In this document: positions 53,048-62,262 of the stretch, piece by piece
Layout: the number at the start of each line of letters is the position of its first letter
How positions within the stretch are numbered: the stretch's first letter is position 1
Source: an uncultured Collinsella sp.
Lineage (GTDB): Bacteria; Actinomycetota; Coriobacteriia; Coriobacteriales; Coriobacteriaceae
Direction: 5' to 3'
DNA: 64,000 bases
NCBI GenBank assembly: GCA_937995345.1
Contig: CALKKS010000007.1
Span: 230,791-294,790, forward strand
Notes under the pieces: generated by a model
What the model saw: the letters and a program-made list of their open reading frames with translations, nothing else
The model's database searches: none
What the model was told of the DNA's origin: nothing
Made by a program: the position numbers and the translations under genes

Positions 53048-55387
53048 ATGTTTGATAGCCATGACGACGACCTGTGGGAAGTTCCCTCGATTGATGCGAG
53101 CGCGCCGGCGGAGGATGCGGCGGCTGAGGCCGTCGCGCCTGCCCCGGAGCCGGCGGCTGCTGCTCCCGTTGAGGATGCAGCGACTGCCGAGCCCGCCGAG
53201 GGCGAATCCTCGACCGATGGCTATGCCCAGGCTGCGGACCAGGCTCTCGAGGATGAAGGCTACGACATGGATGGCCTGGACGGCAAGCTGCTCGAGCACT
53301 TTGGCGGCAAGATCGTGCGCAAGGACCTGACGGCCCTTATGAAGCGCGGTGCCAACGTGCCCACCTTTGTGCTGGAGTACCTGCTGGGCATGTATTGCTC
53401 AACCGACGACGAGGAAGCTGTCGAAGAGGGCCTCAACCGAATCCGTAGGATTCTCACCGATAACTACGTGCGTCCTGACGAGTCCGAGCGTATTAAGTCC
53501 AAGATCCGCGAGCTGGGCCGCTTTACCATCATCGACAAGGTGACGGCCAAGCTCGACGAGTACAAAGACATCTACGTGGCGTCGTTTGCCAACCTGACCA
53601 TCGAGCCGTTTGTGATGCCGGCCGAGTACGTGCGCGACTATTCCAAGATTCTGCAGGGTGGCATTTGGTGCATTATGAGCATCGAGTATCGTCACCCCTT
53701 GGATGAGGAAGACGAGTTTGGCATGGAGGTCTTTGGCGACGATGCACCGCGCCGCTCCAAGGCCAAGCGCAAAAAGCGCGGGCCCGAGGACTCTCCGTTT
53801 AGCGTGGCTTCGCTCACGCCCATCCAGATGCCCAACTTGGACCTGGATGCCATGGTCGAAGAACGCCAGTATTTCTCGCGCGACGAGTGGCTCAACATGC
53901 TGCTGCGCTCGGCCGGCTATGAGCCCAGCGAGCTTTCGGAGAAGGAGCGCATGCACTTTATCGAGCGCATGGTGCCGCTTATCGAGCGCAACTACAACCT
54001 GTGCGAGCTGGGTCCGCGCGGCACCGGTAAGAGCCACATCTACAAAGAGGTCTCGCCCTACGCCATTTTGCTTTCGGGCGGCCAGACCACGACGGCCAAC
54101 CTGTTCGGCCGCATGAACTCCATGCGCGCCGACCGCGTGGGCTTGGTGGGGCACTGGGATTGCGTGACGTTCGACGAGGTCGCCGGCATGCGCTTTAAGG
54201 ACACCAACGCCGTACAGATCATGAAGGATTACATGGCGAGCGGCAGCTACGCGCGCGGCCGCGACCAGATTAACGCCGATGCCTCCATGGTTTTTGAGGG
54301 CAACATCAACGACACCGTGCAAAACGTCCTTAAGACTACGCACCTGTTCGATCCGTTCCCGCCGGAGTTTAACAACGATTCGGCCTTCTTCGACCGTATC
54401 CACTACTACCTGCCGGGCTGGGAGATCCCCAAGATGCGCTCGAGCCTGCTGACCGGGCATTACGGTCTGATCACCGATTGCCTGTCGGAGTTTTGCAAGG
54501 AGATGCGCCGAAAGGACTTTGCGCACCATATCGACCGCTACTTCCGCTTTAACAGCGACTTTAACAAGCGCGACGAGATTGCCGTGCGCAAGACCTTTAG
54601 CGGCCTGGCCAAGCTGCTGTTCCCCGACGAGGCCATGGACAAGGACGACGTGCGCTGGCTGCTGGACTACGCCATCGAGGGCCGTCGCCGCGTAAAGGAG
54701 CAGCTCAAGATTATGGCGGGCGTCGAGTTTATCGACGTCAACCTGGGCTACATGGATGCCGACAACCCGCAGGACGTGCATGTGGTGCACGTGCCCGAGC
54801 AGAGCGAGGACACGCTGATTCCCGACGGGCCGCTGCTGTCCGGTCACGTGTTTGGCGTGGGCAGATCGCAGGGCGGCGAGGTCGCCGTGTACAAGCTGGA
54901 GAACAAGGCCGTTGCCGGCGAGTGCAAGTTTAAGCACGAGGGCGTGGCCTTTAACAAGCCGGTGCGCGATACACTGGAGGCCGCGTTCGACAACTTTGTG
55001 AACCTGGCGAACCGCGTGGCGCCGGGCATGCACATTGGCTCCAAGGACTACCTGCTGTTCTACAACGACTTGCAGAGCAAGGGCCTGTCCGAGGAAGTTT
55101 CGCTTGCCGAGTTTGTGGGCCTGTGCTCCGCGGCTTGCAACCGCCCGGTGATGCCCGCGCTGGCGATTCCTGGAATCTTGCGCATGTCGGGTTCTATGGA
55201 CGAGATCCGCGGGCTCGAGGACATTATGCGCGTGGCCAAAAACGCCGGTGCCAAGCGCGTGATTTTGCCGCTGAGCGCCATCGCGGGTTTGCAGAGTGTT
55301 TCGTCCGAGATCATTTCGGGCCTGAGCCCGGTTTTCTACATGGATGGCGACCCAGTCGACGCCGCGAAGAAGGCGCTGGATCTGTAG
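53048..55387 (+). CDS. brxL: BREX Lon-like AAA+ protein BrxL
   Basis: A 779-residue BrxL, completing type 1 BREX. The first about 75 residues are Ala/Glu/Pro-rich and low-complexity, an addition to the usual 680-residue protein. DGKLLEHFGGKIVRKDLTALMKRGANVPTF begins the conserved part. Walker A is GPRGTGKSH (about 321), then VTFDEVAGMRF as Walker B. The C-terminal third is the Lon-protease-like domain (GQSQ-like GVGRSQGGEVAVYKLE). The ATG at 53048 lies eight bases after TAGGAG; GTG 53039 would add three residues. BrxL is thought to be a DNA-binding hexameric motor. Confidence 0.93.
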   Translation: MFDSHDDDLWEVPSIDASAPAEDAAAEAVAPAPEPAAAAPVEDAATAEPAEGESSTDGYAQAADQALEDEGYDMDGLDGKLLEHFGGKIVRKDLTALMKRGANVPTFVLEYLLGMYCSTDDEEAVEEGLNRIRRILTDNYVRPDESERIKSKIRELGRFTIIDKVTAKLDEYKDIYVASFANLTIEPFVMPAEYVRDYSKILQGGIWCIMSIEYRHPLDEEDEFGMEVFGDDAPRRSKAKRKKRGPEDSPFSVASLTPIQMPNLDLDAMVEERQYFSRDEWLNMLLRSAGYEPSELSEKERMHFIERMVPLIERNYNLCELGPRGTGKSHIYKEVSPYAILLSGGQTTTANLFGRMNSMRADRVGLVGHWDCVTFDEVAGMRFKDTNAVQIMKDYMASGSYARGRDQINADASMVFEGNINDTVQNVLKTTHLFDPFPPEFNNDSAFFDRIHYYLPGWEIPKMRSSLLTGHYGLITDCLSEFCKEMRRKDFAHHIDRYFRFNSDFNKRDEIAVRKTFSGLAKLLFPDEAMDKDDVRWLLDYAIEGRRRVKEQLKIMAGVEFIDVNLGYMDADNPQDVHVVHVPEQSEDTLIPDGPLLSGHVFGVGRSQGGEVAVYKLENKAVAGECKFKHEGVAFNKPVRDTLEAAFDNFVNLANRVAPGMHIGSKDYLLFYNDLQSKGLSEEVSLAEFVGLCSAACNRPVMPALAIPGILRMSGSMDEIRGLEDIMRVAKNAGAKRVILPLSAIAGLQSVSSEIISGLSPVFYMDGDPVDAAKKALDL

Positions 55388-55480
55388 GGGTGCGGGCGTG
55401 CGGGCTTGCGTGCGCGAGGCGTTTGATGCGCGCGTGAGCCCGCGAGCATGGTGGCGCGCTGCGCGTGAGGAGGCCTTGCC

Positions 55481-56833
55481 ATGGCGGAAGAACGTTCTGT
55501 TGGCGAGCTGCTCGATGAGCTGTTTGGCTTTGAGTCGGTAGCCAAGCGTCAGACGGCGCTTGAGCAGTACGATTGCGGGGAGTTATTGCGCAAGGCGCGC
55601 TCCCGCGAGCTACTGGCCGTGATCGGGGGCGTCGAGGCTGCCGAGCGTGCTGCGCGTGAGCCTGCCGTGCGGGCCGTTGACGGGTATGTACGCCGCGTTG
55701 AATTTGATTCTCTTGCGCGCGCTCGCAAGCAGGTAGGCGTTGTGGGCCCGTTGCAGATGGAGCGGCGCTACGCTGCCTTTTTGCGTATGGAGGACAAGGC
55801 CGAACTGTTGGCCCGCTTGGAGCAGACGCTTGCGTTTATCGAGGTAAAGCTGCGTGCCAATACGGCGGACAGGGTTCGTGCGGCATACGATGCTGCGGGG
55901 GCTTTGGTGTTGCAGGGCGCGGCGCGTCTGAGTGACGCGCGCGTTGTGGATGCCGCACCCTTGGATGCCGATCTGCTATGCACGCAGCTGGAGCAGCTGC
56001 GTTGCGCCGCCGATACAACGGACCTTGCCGGCATGATCACGGCGACGTTTGAGTCCGAGCTGAGTGCGACCGGGCCGCAGGGTGCTGACGCGTTTGCGAG
56101 CGATGTGGCTGGCGATGTGGCGCTGGAGCGCGAGCTTACCAACGTGCGCGGTGCTGCCCAGCGGGCTCGCCTGGCGGCACAGGCGTACCGGGCTGAGCGT
56201 GCCGCCCGCGTTGCGGGGAGTACGGTTGAGCCGTCATCGCTGCCGGAACTTGCTTGCGTCGCGTGCGAGGCAGCGTGCGATGCCGGCCTGCTTGCCGAGC
56301 TGCTCGCTCAGGTTAAGAAGTCGTTTGAGACCTACCGTCGTGTCGTTGCCGACGGCGGGTTATTCTCTGCGTTTGGCACGGGCTCGCCGCATGGGATTTG
56401 CAGTGGTTTGAGCTATTTCGACTACGATTCTCGGCTTGACGAAGACGTGCTGGTGGGCGAGTACGATGGTGCTACTAGGCATAATGTCCGGCGTGAGGTT
56501 GCGATTCCCGAGTTGGTCGAGGAGGCTTCGGCCGAGGGCGGCGACTCACTCGAGGTTGCTGTGGCGCGTATGCGTGAGTTTAACTGGCGCCGTTACGATG
56601 GCGTGCTGGACGAGGATCCCGCGCGTCATGTGAACGCGTTTTGGTACGGGCTTAAAAAGCTCAGCCAATATTGCGAGGCTGCTGTACGTGTGGACGAGCG
56701 TGCTTGGGACTGCTTTATCGATAAGGTGCAGTTTGCCTACGACGACCCGGTGGGCCGTCTGGCCGCGCAGATGGACGAAAAGCAGGCGGCGGCGTTTGTC
56801 GCTGCTGTGGACGCTCTCGGTGCTAGCGAGTAA
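55481..56833 (+). CDS. unrecognised alanine-rich helical protein behind brxL
   Basis: A 450-residue protein not recognised. The first 280 residues are mostly helical and rich in Ala, Glu and Arg (ERAAREPAVRAV, QRARLAAQAYRAERAARVAG). The last 170 are more globular and contain GTGSPHGICSGLSYFDYDSRLDED, FNWRRYDGVLDEDPARHVNAFWYGLKKLS and FIDKVQFAYDDPVGRL. It starts at an ATG behind GTGAGGAGG, 93 bp after brxL on the same strand. A small gene follows. Position suggests a BREX accessory, but nothing in the sequence proves it. Confidence 0.6.
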   Translation: MAEERSVGELLDELFGFESVAKRQTALEQYDCGELLRKARSRELLAVIGGVEAAERAAREPAVRAVDGYVRRVEFDSLARARKQVGVVGPLQMERRYAAFLRMEDKAELLARLEQTLAFIEVKLRANTADRVRAAYDAAGALVLQGAARLSDARVVDAAPLDADLLCTQLEQLRCAADTTDLAGMITATFESELSATGPQGADAFASDVAGDVALERELTNVRGAAQRARLAAQAYRAERAARVAGSTVEPSSLPELACVACEAACDAGLLAELLAQVKKSFETYRRVVADGGLFSAFGTGSPHGICSGLSYFDYDSRLDEDVLVGEYDGATRHNVRREVAIPELVEEASAEGGDSLEVAVARMREFNWRRYDGVLDEDPARHVNAFWYGLKKLSQYCEAAVRVDERAWDCFIDKVQFAYDDPVGRLAAQMDEKQAAAFVAAVDALGASE

Positions 56834-56860
56834 GAGCCTGGCCCGGCAGGAGGTTTCACC

Positions 56861-57052
56861 ATGAAGGTCGACGTTGATGTAGACCAGCTGCGCGAGGGCT
56901 TACTCGACCGCGCGGGGAGTGCGGCTGGCGTGGGCTTTCCTGCCGCCATGCTCGACGTGATGGATATCGAGGATGAGTCGCCCCAAGAGCTCCTAGCCCG
57001 AGCAGAACGAGAAGGCCTCGACCTCCGCGACTTTGCCGTCGACGATGACTAA
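56861..57052 (+). CDS. small acidic protein, 63 aa
   Basis: A 63-residue acidic protein (VDVDVDQLREGLLDRAGSAA near the N-terminus, DLRDFAVDDD at the end) behind an excellent AGGAGG. It contains a Gly/Ala-rich helix GFPAAMLDVMDIED. No family was recognised. It follows the 450-residue gene by 27 bp and is probably its operon partner, possibly a small binding partner or inhibitor. Confidence 0.6.
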   Translation: MKVDVDVDQLREGLLDRAGSAAGVGFPAAMLDVMDIEDESPQELLARAEREGLDLRDFAVDDD

Positions 57053-57061
57053 GCGGCGGGG

Positions 57062-57330
57062 GTAGCTAATATGGGACGGCGCGTCTGCATCCGCGACTGC
57101 GCGAAAATGCGCGATAAGCCGTCGCAATGGAGTCTAACGACCTCGCGATTGCTCTATTTTGACTGCCCGCAGGCTAAGTGAGTAGGCTTTTTTGGAAATC
57201 CTGAGCACCTGACTAATTTGCTTCAACAAACCCGCAGGTCACAGACTTGTGCTTTGGTGACGTGGTCGGCGATTCGACAAAAGTCTACTCACTTAGTTTT
57301 GCCAGACGCTAACTGTCCTCAACGAGACCC
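57062..57330. repeat. about 270-bp repeat with CTAAGTGAGTAG inverted ends, copy A
   Basis: CTAAGTGAGTAGGCTTTTTTGG (57174-57195) is inverted against CAAAAGTCTACTCACTTAG (57278-57296). The region to its left (GCGTCTGCATCCGCG...) and right (CTCAACGAGACCCC) also matches copy B at 60166-60495. GTAGCTAATATGGGACGG at 57062 recurs as GTAGCCAATTCGGGACGG at 57356. No gene in 57053-57386. Confidence 0.75.
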
Positions 57331-57386
57331 CTGTCGGGGCGATTGATGCTCAAATGTAGCCAATTCGGGACGGCTGTCCCCGCCCG

Positions 57387-58988
57387 CTACGACGCCAGCG
57401 TGGCGATGACGGCTTCGTCGCCGGCGTATATGAGGGTGTTTCCGTCGGGGATGATCGTTTGGCCGTCGCGCTTGAGCATCACGACGATAAAGGGGTGCTT
57501 GCCTTGTGGCACGTCGCGTAGACGCTGTCCTGCCAAGCGACCGTGGGGCGTTACGGTGACCTCGCGCAGCGTAACCTCGGCACGCTCTTCAAACGTTGGC
57601 GCGGCCATAACCAGAAGGTCGCCTTCTTCAATTACGGTATCGCCATTGGGTAGTACCGGGTGCGCCCCGTCGCGCAGCACCAGGACCACCAGCATGTCCG
57701 TCGCGCTGCCAATATCGGCGAGCGAGCGACCGGCAAACGGATGTCCCGAGCCCACCTTGAGCTTGACAAACGACATGCCGTCCTCGTCGCGGTAATCGTT
57801 AAACGTACGGCGCACGTCGCCTTCCGCGTCGATCATGTCGAGCTTCATTGCCACCGCCGGTAGCAGCGAACCCTGCACCACAATGCTCGACACGGCAATC
57901 ACAAAGACCAGGTCAAACAGGTCGTGCCCACCGGGAACACCGGCCACCACGGCAAAGAGGCTAAAGACGACCGAGGCCGCGCCACGCAGGCCCGCCCAGC
58001 TTACGAGCGCGATCTGGCGGGGGTTGGTCTTAAAGGGCGCCAACAGCAGGCCGACGGCGATGGGGCGGCTCGCAAAGAGCATAAACGCCATGAGCGCCAG
58101 GCCCGGCAGCAGCATTTGCGGCAGGCGCGCGGGCGTGACGAGCAGGCCCAGCAAAAAGAAGATGGTCATCTCGGCCATCTCGGTGAGGGTGTCGAAGAAG
58201 TGCGCAAGCTCGACCTTGCCGGTGATGTCGCTCGCGCCCAGCACAATTCCGGCAAGGTACACGGCCAAAAAGCCGTTGCCACCCAGATAGCTCGGCAGTG
58301 CGTAGGCGACGATCGCCACGGCGAACAAGAAGATGGTCTGCGCACCCTCGGCTGTTGCATGTGCGCGCTCGATCAGGCGGCCCGATGCCCAGCCGATGAC
58401 AATGCCCAGGCCTACCCCTAGGATGATTTGCTTGGCCAGCAGAACGGGGATGTTAATGTCGCCGCCGGCCGCGAGTGTGGCGAGCACGGCGGTGAGCATG
58501 TAGGCGACGGGATCGTTGGAGCCCGATTCGACCTCGAGCAGCGAGTCGGTGCCGTCTCGCAGCGACAGGCTGTGCTCGCGCAGGACGCTAAAGACGCTCG
58601 CCGCGTCGGTGGACGCCACGACTGATCCCAGTAGCAAGCCCCCGATCCAGTCGAAACCCAGCACAAAGTGCGCGAACGCACCCGTAATGCCGGCGGTGAT
58701 GACGACGCCGAGCGTGCTCAGCAGCACCGCGGGCACGGCGACGGGCTTGGCACGGTCGATGTTGGTGTTAAAGCCGCCGTAGAACATGATGAACAGCAAC
58801 GCCGTGCTGCAGACGGTCTCGGTGAGTGTGTAGTCGCTAAAGTCGATGTGCGCCGGGCCGTTGACGCCCAGCAGCATACCGAGCGCGATAAAGATGAGCA
58901 GGGTGGGGAAGGGGAGCTTTTTGCCGACGGGTTTGATGGTCAGGCACAGAATAATGACGAGGCCGATAAAGAGAAGTATCTGGTTCAT
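57387..58988 (-). CDS. K+/H+ antiporter, CPA1 family with RCK_C domains (NhaP2/CvrA-like)
   Basis: A 533-residue cation/proton antiporter. About 12-13 helices occupy residues 1-390, with VASTDAASVFSVLR and EVESGSNDPVAYM, the CPA1 signature containing the ion-binding ND motif. The C-terminal cytoplasmic part has two RCK_C/TrkA_C-like segments (GHPFAGRSLADIG... and GRLAGQRLRDVPQGKH...), typical of NhaP2/CvrA. It exports K+ and perhaps Na+ in exchange for protons. The start at 58988 lies behind a GGAG-type site. Monocistronic, convergent with nothing. Confidence 0.9.
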   Translation of the reverse strand: MNQILLFIGLVIILCLTIKPVGKKLPFPTLLIFIALGMLLGVNGPAHIDFSDYTLTETVCSTALLFIMFYGGFNTNIDRAKPVAVPAVLLSTLGVVITAGITGAFAHFVLGFDWIGGLLLGSVVASTDAASVFSVLREHSLSLRDGTDSLLEVESGSNDPVAYMLTAVLATLAAGGDINIPVLLAKQIILGVGLGIVIGWASGRLIERAHATAEGAQTIFLFAVAIVAYALPSYLGGNGFLAVYLAGIVLGASDITGKVELAHFFDTLTEMAEMTIFFLLGLLVTPARLPQMLLPGLALMAFMLFASRPIAVGLLLAPFKTNPRQIALVSWAGLRGAASVVFSLFAVVAGVPGGHDLFDLVFVIAVSSIVVQGSLLPAVAMKLDMIDAEGDVRRTFNDYRDEDGMSFVKLKVGSGHPFAGRSLADIGSATDMLVVLVLRDGAHPVLPNGDTVIEEGDLLVMAAPTFEERAEVTLREVTVTPHGRLAGQRLRDVPQGKHPFIVVMLKRDGQTIIPDGNTLIYAGDEAVIATLAS

Positions 58989-59313
58989 GGAAGGTGTCCG
59001 CTCCTGAGTGGTTGGCGTGGCACGGTCAGTTATCTGCGGTTATTTGTACCCAAAGATGGTGGGTTTATGAGGGCGGATTGCGGGCGTGCGCATTTTCGAC
59101 ACGAGGCGGAGGCGCGGGCGGTGCTGGTTGGGGCGCTGGGCTAGACGGCGTGGCGTGAGCGGTGCGGGTAGACGGGCGTGCGCCGGCGACCGTTGACGGT
59201 ATGCAACCCTTCCCAGCTTTATTGCAACGGAGTACAATGGGTAACGTTTAAGTTCAACTTGAAGTTTTAGTTGCGGCGCCGGGCTTCGGCCGCAGTGTAA
59301 AGAGAGGCGTACC
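58989..59313. other. intergenic region upstream of the metallophosphatase
   Basis: This 325-bp stretch lies between divergent genes. It contains the promoter noted at 59210-59238 and GC-rich sequence with an open but unsupported frame (59067 on). No repeat family was recognised. Confidence 0.5.
59210..59238 (+). promoter_or_regulatory. candidate promoter of the metallophosphatase gene
   Basis: TTCCCA (59210-59215), a 17-bp spacer, and TACAAT (59233-59238) lie 76 bp before the ATG at 59314. The -10 is good, the -35 weak (4 of 6). Confidence 0.45.
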
Positions 59314-60153
59314 ATGGCGATCTATGTGACATCCGATGCTCACGGGCACGTGCGTGCGCTTGACGAGGCCCTGTCCAAGATTTCGCTGGCGTCCGACGAC
59401 ACGCTGTACGTGCTGGGTGACATGATTGATCGCGGGCTCGATCCGGTCGGCGTTATTAAACTCGTACGCTCGCTACCCAACGCCCGCGTGCTCAAGGGTA
59501 ATCACGAGCAGATCATGCTCGATGCCATCATTGGCCAGGATCCGCTCGATGCCGAGACCTGGGATATCAACGGCGGTTGGACTACCCGTCAGCAGCTCAA
59601 CGATATGGAATTTGAGGCGTACGAGGAACTCGTGCGTTGGATGGCGACGCTGCCGCTCTACGCGGTGGCCGAGACTGACGAGCGCCCGTACCTGCTGGTA
59701 CATGCCGGCATCCAAACCGAGGCGGCGCGGGCGTTTTTACTTGAACACGGGGTCGATTGTGCCGATGGTGCGGGAGCGGTGGATGCCGATCACGAGCTAC
59801 TGCAGCAGATGCTTGCGGTGCAGTCGTCCGATGACTTGCTGTGGATTCGTCACGGCTATTGGGATGCGCCGACGGGGCTACTTTCTGCCGAGGGCAAGGG
59901 TCCGGTTGTGGTGAGCGGTCACACGCCAACGGTGTCGCTCGGGCGTTATTGCGAGGTAGGCGGCTTGGCGGGGCTCGATGAGGAGTCGGGCCGAGGGCAG
60001 ATTGTGCGCCTGGGCGGCGAGGACACCGCCGGCGTGCCCGATCGCATCGACATCGACTGCGCCGCCGCCACCGGCTCCGAGTTCGGCCGCGTCGGGATCC
60101 TGCGCCTAGACGACGGGGCCGAGTTCTACGCGAATATCAACCCGGGCGAATAA
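59314..60153 (+). CDS. calcineurin-like metallophosphatase
   Basis: A 279-residue metallophosphoesterase. VTSDAHGHVRAL holds the first Asp-His, LGDMIDRGLD the GDxxDRG block, LKGNHEQIML the GNHE block, and VVSGHTPTV the GH block, so all metal ligands are present. This is the PPP-like serine/threonine phosphatase or Ap4A hydrolase group; the substrate is open. AGAGAGG precedes the ATG. Single gene. Confidence 0.88.
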   Translation: MAIYVTSDAHGHVRALDEALSKISLASDDTLYVLGDMIDRGLDPVGVIKLVRSLPNARVLKGNHEQIMLDAIIGQDPLDAETWDINGGWTTRQQLNDMEFEAYEELVRWMATLPLYAVAETDERPYLLVHAGIQTEAARAFLLEHGVDCADGAGAVDADHELLQQMLAVQSSDDLLWIRHGYWDAPTGLLSAEGKGPVVVSGHTPTVSLGRYCEVGGLAGLDEESGRGQIVRLGGEDTAGVPDRIDIDCAAATGSEFGRVGILRLDDGAEFYANINPGE

Positions 60154-60165
60154 TCGGTGCAAAGG

Positions 60166-60495
60166 GTAGCTAATTTGGGACGGGGCTTTTTTGACTACTT
60201 TCGGAGAGTAGCGCCTTCTTGCTCGGTAAGCGCTAGGAATGAGGAGCGTCTGCGTCCGCGGCTGCGCGAAAATGCACGATAAACCGTCGCAACGGTGTCA
60301 AGCGACGTCGCGACGGTTCTTTTTTGGCTGCCCGCTGGCTAAGTGAGTAGACTTTTTTGGAAATGCCGAGCAGCCGGCAAATTTGCCTCAACAAAACCGC
60401 AGGTCACTGACTTGTGTTTTGCCGGTGTGGTCAGGGATTCGGCAAAAGTCTACTCACTTAGTTTTGCGTGTCGCAAATCGTCCGCAACGAGACCC
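60166..60495. repeat. repeat with CTAAGTGAGTAG inverted ends, copy B
   Basis: CTAAGTGAGTAGACTTTTTTGG (60339-60360) is inverted against CAAAAGTCTACTCACTTAG (60443-60461), 18 bp perfect. Flanks match copy A, with an additional segment of about 55 bp near 60187-60245. It lies between convergent genes, in the 356-bp gap 60154-60509, which has no gene. Confidence 0.75.
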
Positions 60496-60509
60496 CCCCA
60501 TTGCACCAT

Positions 60510-62084
60510 TTAGGCGCCGTATGGGTTACGGTCGCGTTCGATGCGCTGGCGGATGTGGGCGTACTCGATAATCAGTAGCACCAGGAGTAGGGTCATGATG
60601 GCTAGGTAGCTCACCACAGCGCCCATTAGGCCCAGCAGCTTAATCAGGATCACCGGCAGCACCACGCTTACGGCGAAGCAGATCAGGTAGATCTTGGTGA
60701 CGTCTCCAGCGTGGCGCAGCACCGTGATGATGGCGTAGATAAAGTCGATTGCCGCGGTGACGCCGCCGGCGACAACCATTAGCAGTGCCAGCGTACGGTA
60801 GCGCTCAAAGTTAAGGCCGTACATAAAGCTCATGAGGGGAATGCCGGGGCCTGCCATAAATGCGGCGCACGCTCCGGTGATGACCACGATCAGTGCCATA
60901 ACGGCAACAATAATCAGGTCAAAGCGGCGACGCTTGCGCGGATTCGCCCAAATGCTCGACAGACGCAAAAGCTGCGGTTTATAGATAAATCCAATGCTCA
61001 ACAAAATGGCCTGCGCCGGGAAGAACAGTGCATTAAAGTACAGCTGATACTTGTAGGCAAGCGTGCCTTCCATCACAAACTTGGGCATGCTCTCGATGAG
61101 GTTGAACAGGAACAGCGCGCCAAAGAGCGGGGCGCACTGGACAAACAGGTGGCCGACCTCGCGCAGGCTCACGCGGCGCGATTTTTCGGTCTCGAGCAGG
61201 GCGAGCGGGGCGGTGACCAGCACGAGCGAGGCAATCGCGGCGATGCCCATGGCCATGGCCGCGATGGGCATGCTGCGCGTGAGGAACAGCGCCACGCTAA
61301 AGACCGCGATGACGCCGGCGGAACGCAACGTTTGGCTCATGCCAGCCAGGTAGAGTTTATCGGCCTGCTGCAGGCGGCCCTCGTACACGTCGGCGATGCC
61401 ATCGATTACCTTATAGAGGTAGACGCCCAAGCCGATCGTCGCCATCTGCGCGTCGTAGCCGCGGGCGCTGCTGTATACCAGGCCGCATGCCAGCGCGAGC
61501 GCTCCGCAGATCAAGCGGTTGAGCTGGTAGGAGGCGAAGGAGGTTTTTTCGTCGATGTCCGAGACCTGAAAGTTGCGCACGCCGTAGTTGCACGCGATCA
61601 TGATGAGCGTACCGGTGACAAAGGCGATGGAGAACTTACCGGCCTCCTCGGCGCCTACGAGCTGCGTCGACACAATGGTGAGCAGCGGAAACGCCATGCC
61701 CCATACGGCGGTGCCTAAGGTATTCCAAAGATAGTCGCGACGGGTGGCGTGATCTTCGCACTCGGCTTCTTGCGTGGAGAAGCCGCCGCCGTAGACGGCT
61801 CCGAGCAGGCGGTTCCACCATGCGTTAACCATGCGGTGGATGGGGTCGGGTTGGCGATCGCGCTCGCGACGACGGCGTGTGGCCTGGCTGCTGTCGGGAC
61901 CGCCGGCGTTACGCTGGCTTAGCTCTTGGATTCGTGCGAGCTCCTCGGCGGTGTGCGATGCGGGGAACAGACCGTTCTCGATGCGTCCGCCTTGCCCGTG
62001 CGCCCCGCCCGATACGGTGGGGTCGGTGACGCCGTTGCGGCGGGCGATGGTGCGGCGGATGCTATCGAGGGGCGTGATGCTCAA
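60510..62084 (-). CDS. MOP-superfamily flippase-like membrane protein
   Basis: A 524-residue membrane protein. An Arg-rich cytoplasmic N-terminus of about 110 residues (ATRRRRERDRQPD) precedes about 12 hydrophobic helices. Loops such as FQVSDIDEKTSFASYQLNR and AYKYQLYFNALFFPAQAILLS resemble Wzx/MATE-type polysaccharide or lipid exporters. The start is TTG at 62084 behind AAAGGA at good spacing. No glycosyltransferases adjoin it, so what it moves is unknown. Confidence 0.65.
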   Translation of the reverse strand: MSITPLDSIRRTIARRNGVTDPTVSGGAHGQGGRIENGLFPASHTAEELARIQELSQRNAGGPDSSQATRRRRERDRQPDPIHRMVNAWWNRLLGAVYGGGFSTQEAECEDHATRRDYLWNTLGTAVWGMAFPLLTIVSTQLVGAEEAGKFSIAFVTGTLIMIACNYGVRNFQVSDIDEKTSFASYQLNRLICGALALACGLVYSSARGYDAQMATIGLGVYLYKVIDGIADVYEGRLQQADKLYLAGMSQTLRSAGVIAVFSVALFLTRSMPIAAMAMGIAAIASLVLVTAPLALLETEKSRRVSLREVGHLFVQCAPLFGALFLFNLIESMPKFVMEGTLAYKYQLYFNALFFPAQAILLSIGFIYKPQLLRLSSIWANPRKRRRFDLIIVAVMALIVVITGACAAFMAGPGIPLMSFMYGLNFERYRTLALLMVVAGGVTAAIDFIYAIITVLRHAGDVTKIYLICFAVSVVLPVILIKLLGLMGAVVSYLAIMTLLLVLLIIEYAHIRQRIERDRNPYGA

Positions 62085-62262
62085 GGCGATTCCTTTCTAT
62101 TGCTGTGCTCTAGTATAGCCGCGGTGGTATCGACTCGTGTTTTTGAACAGGTTGTTCAATAATTTCGGCAGGCGGCAGCAATTTGTCGGTAAGCGTGCGG
62201 TATTCTGTTGAAGTTTTCTGACCCCCCGATGCCGCCCTCGCGGTACCAAGGAGTTTCTACCC

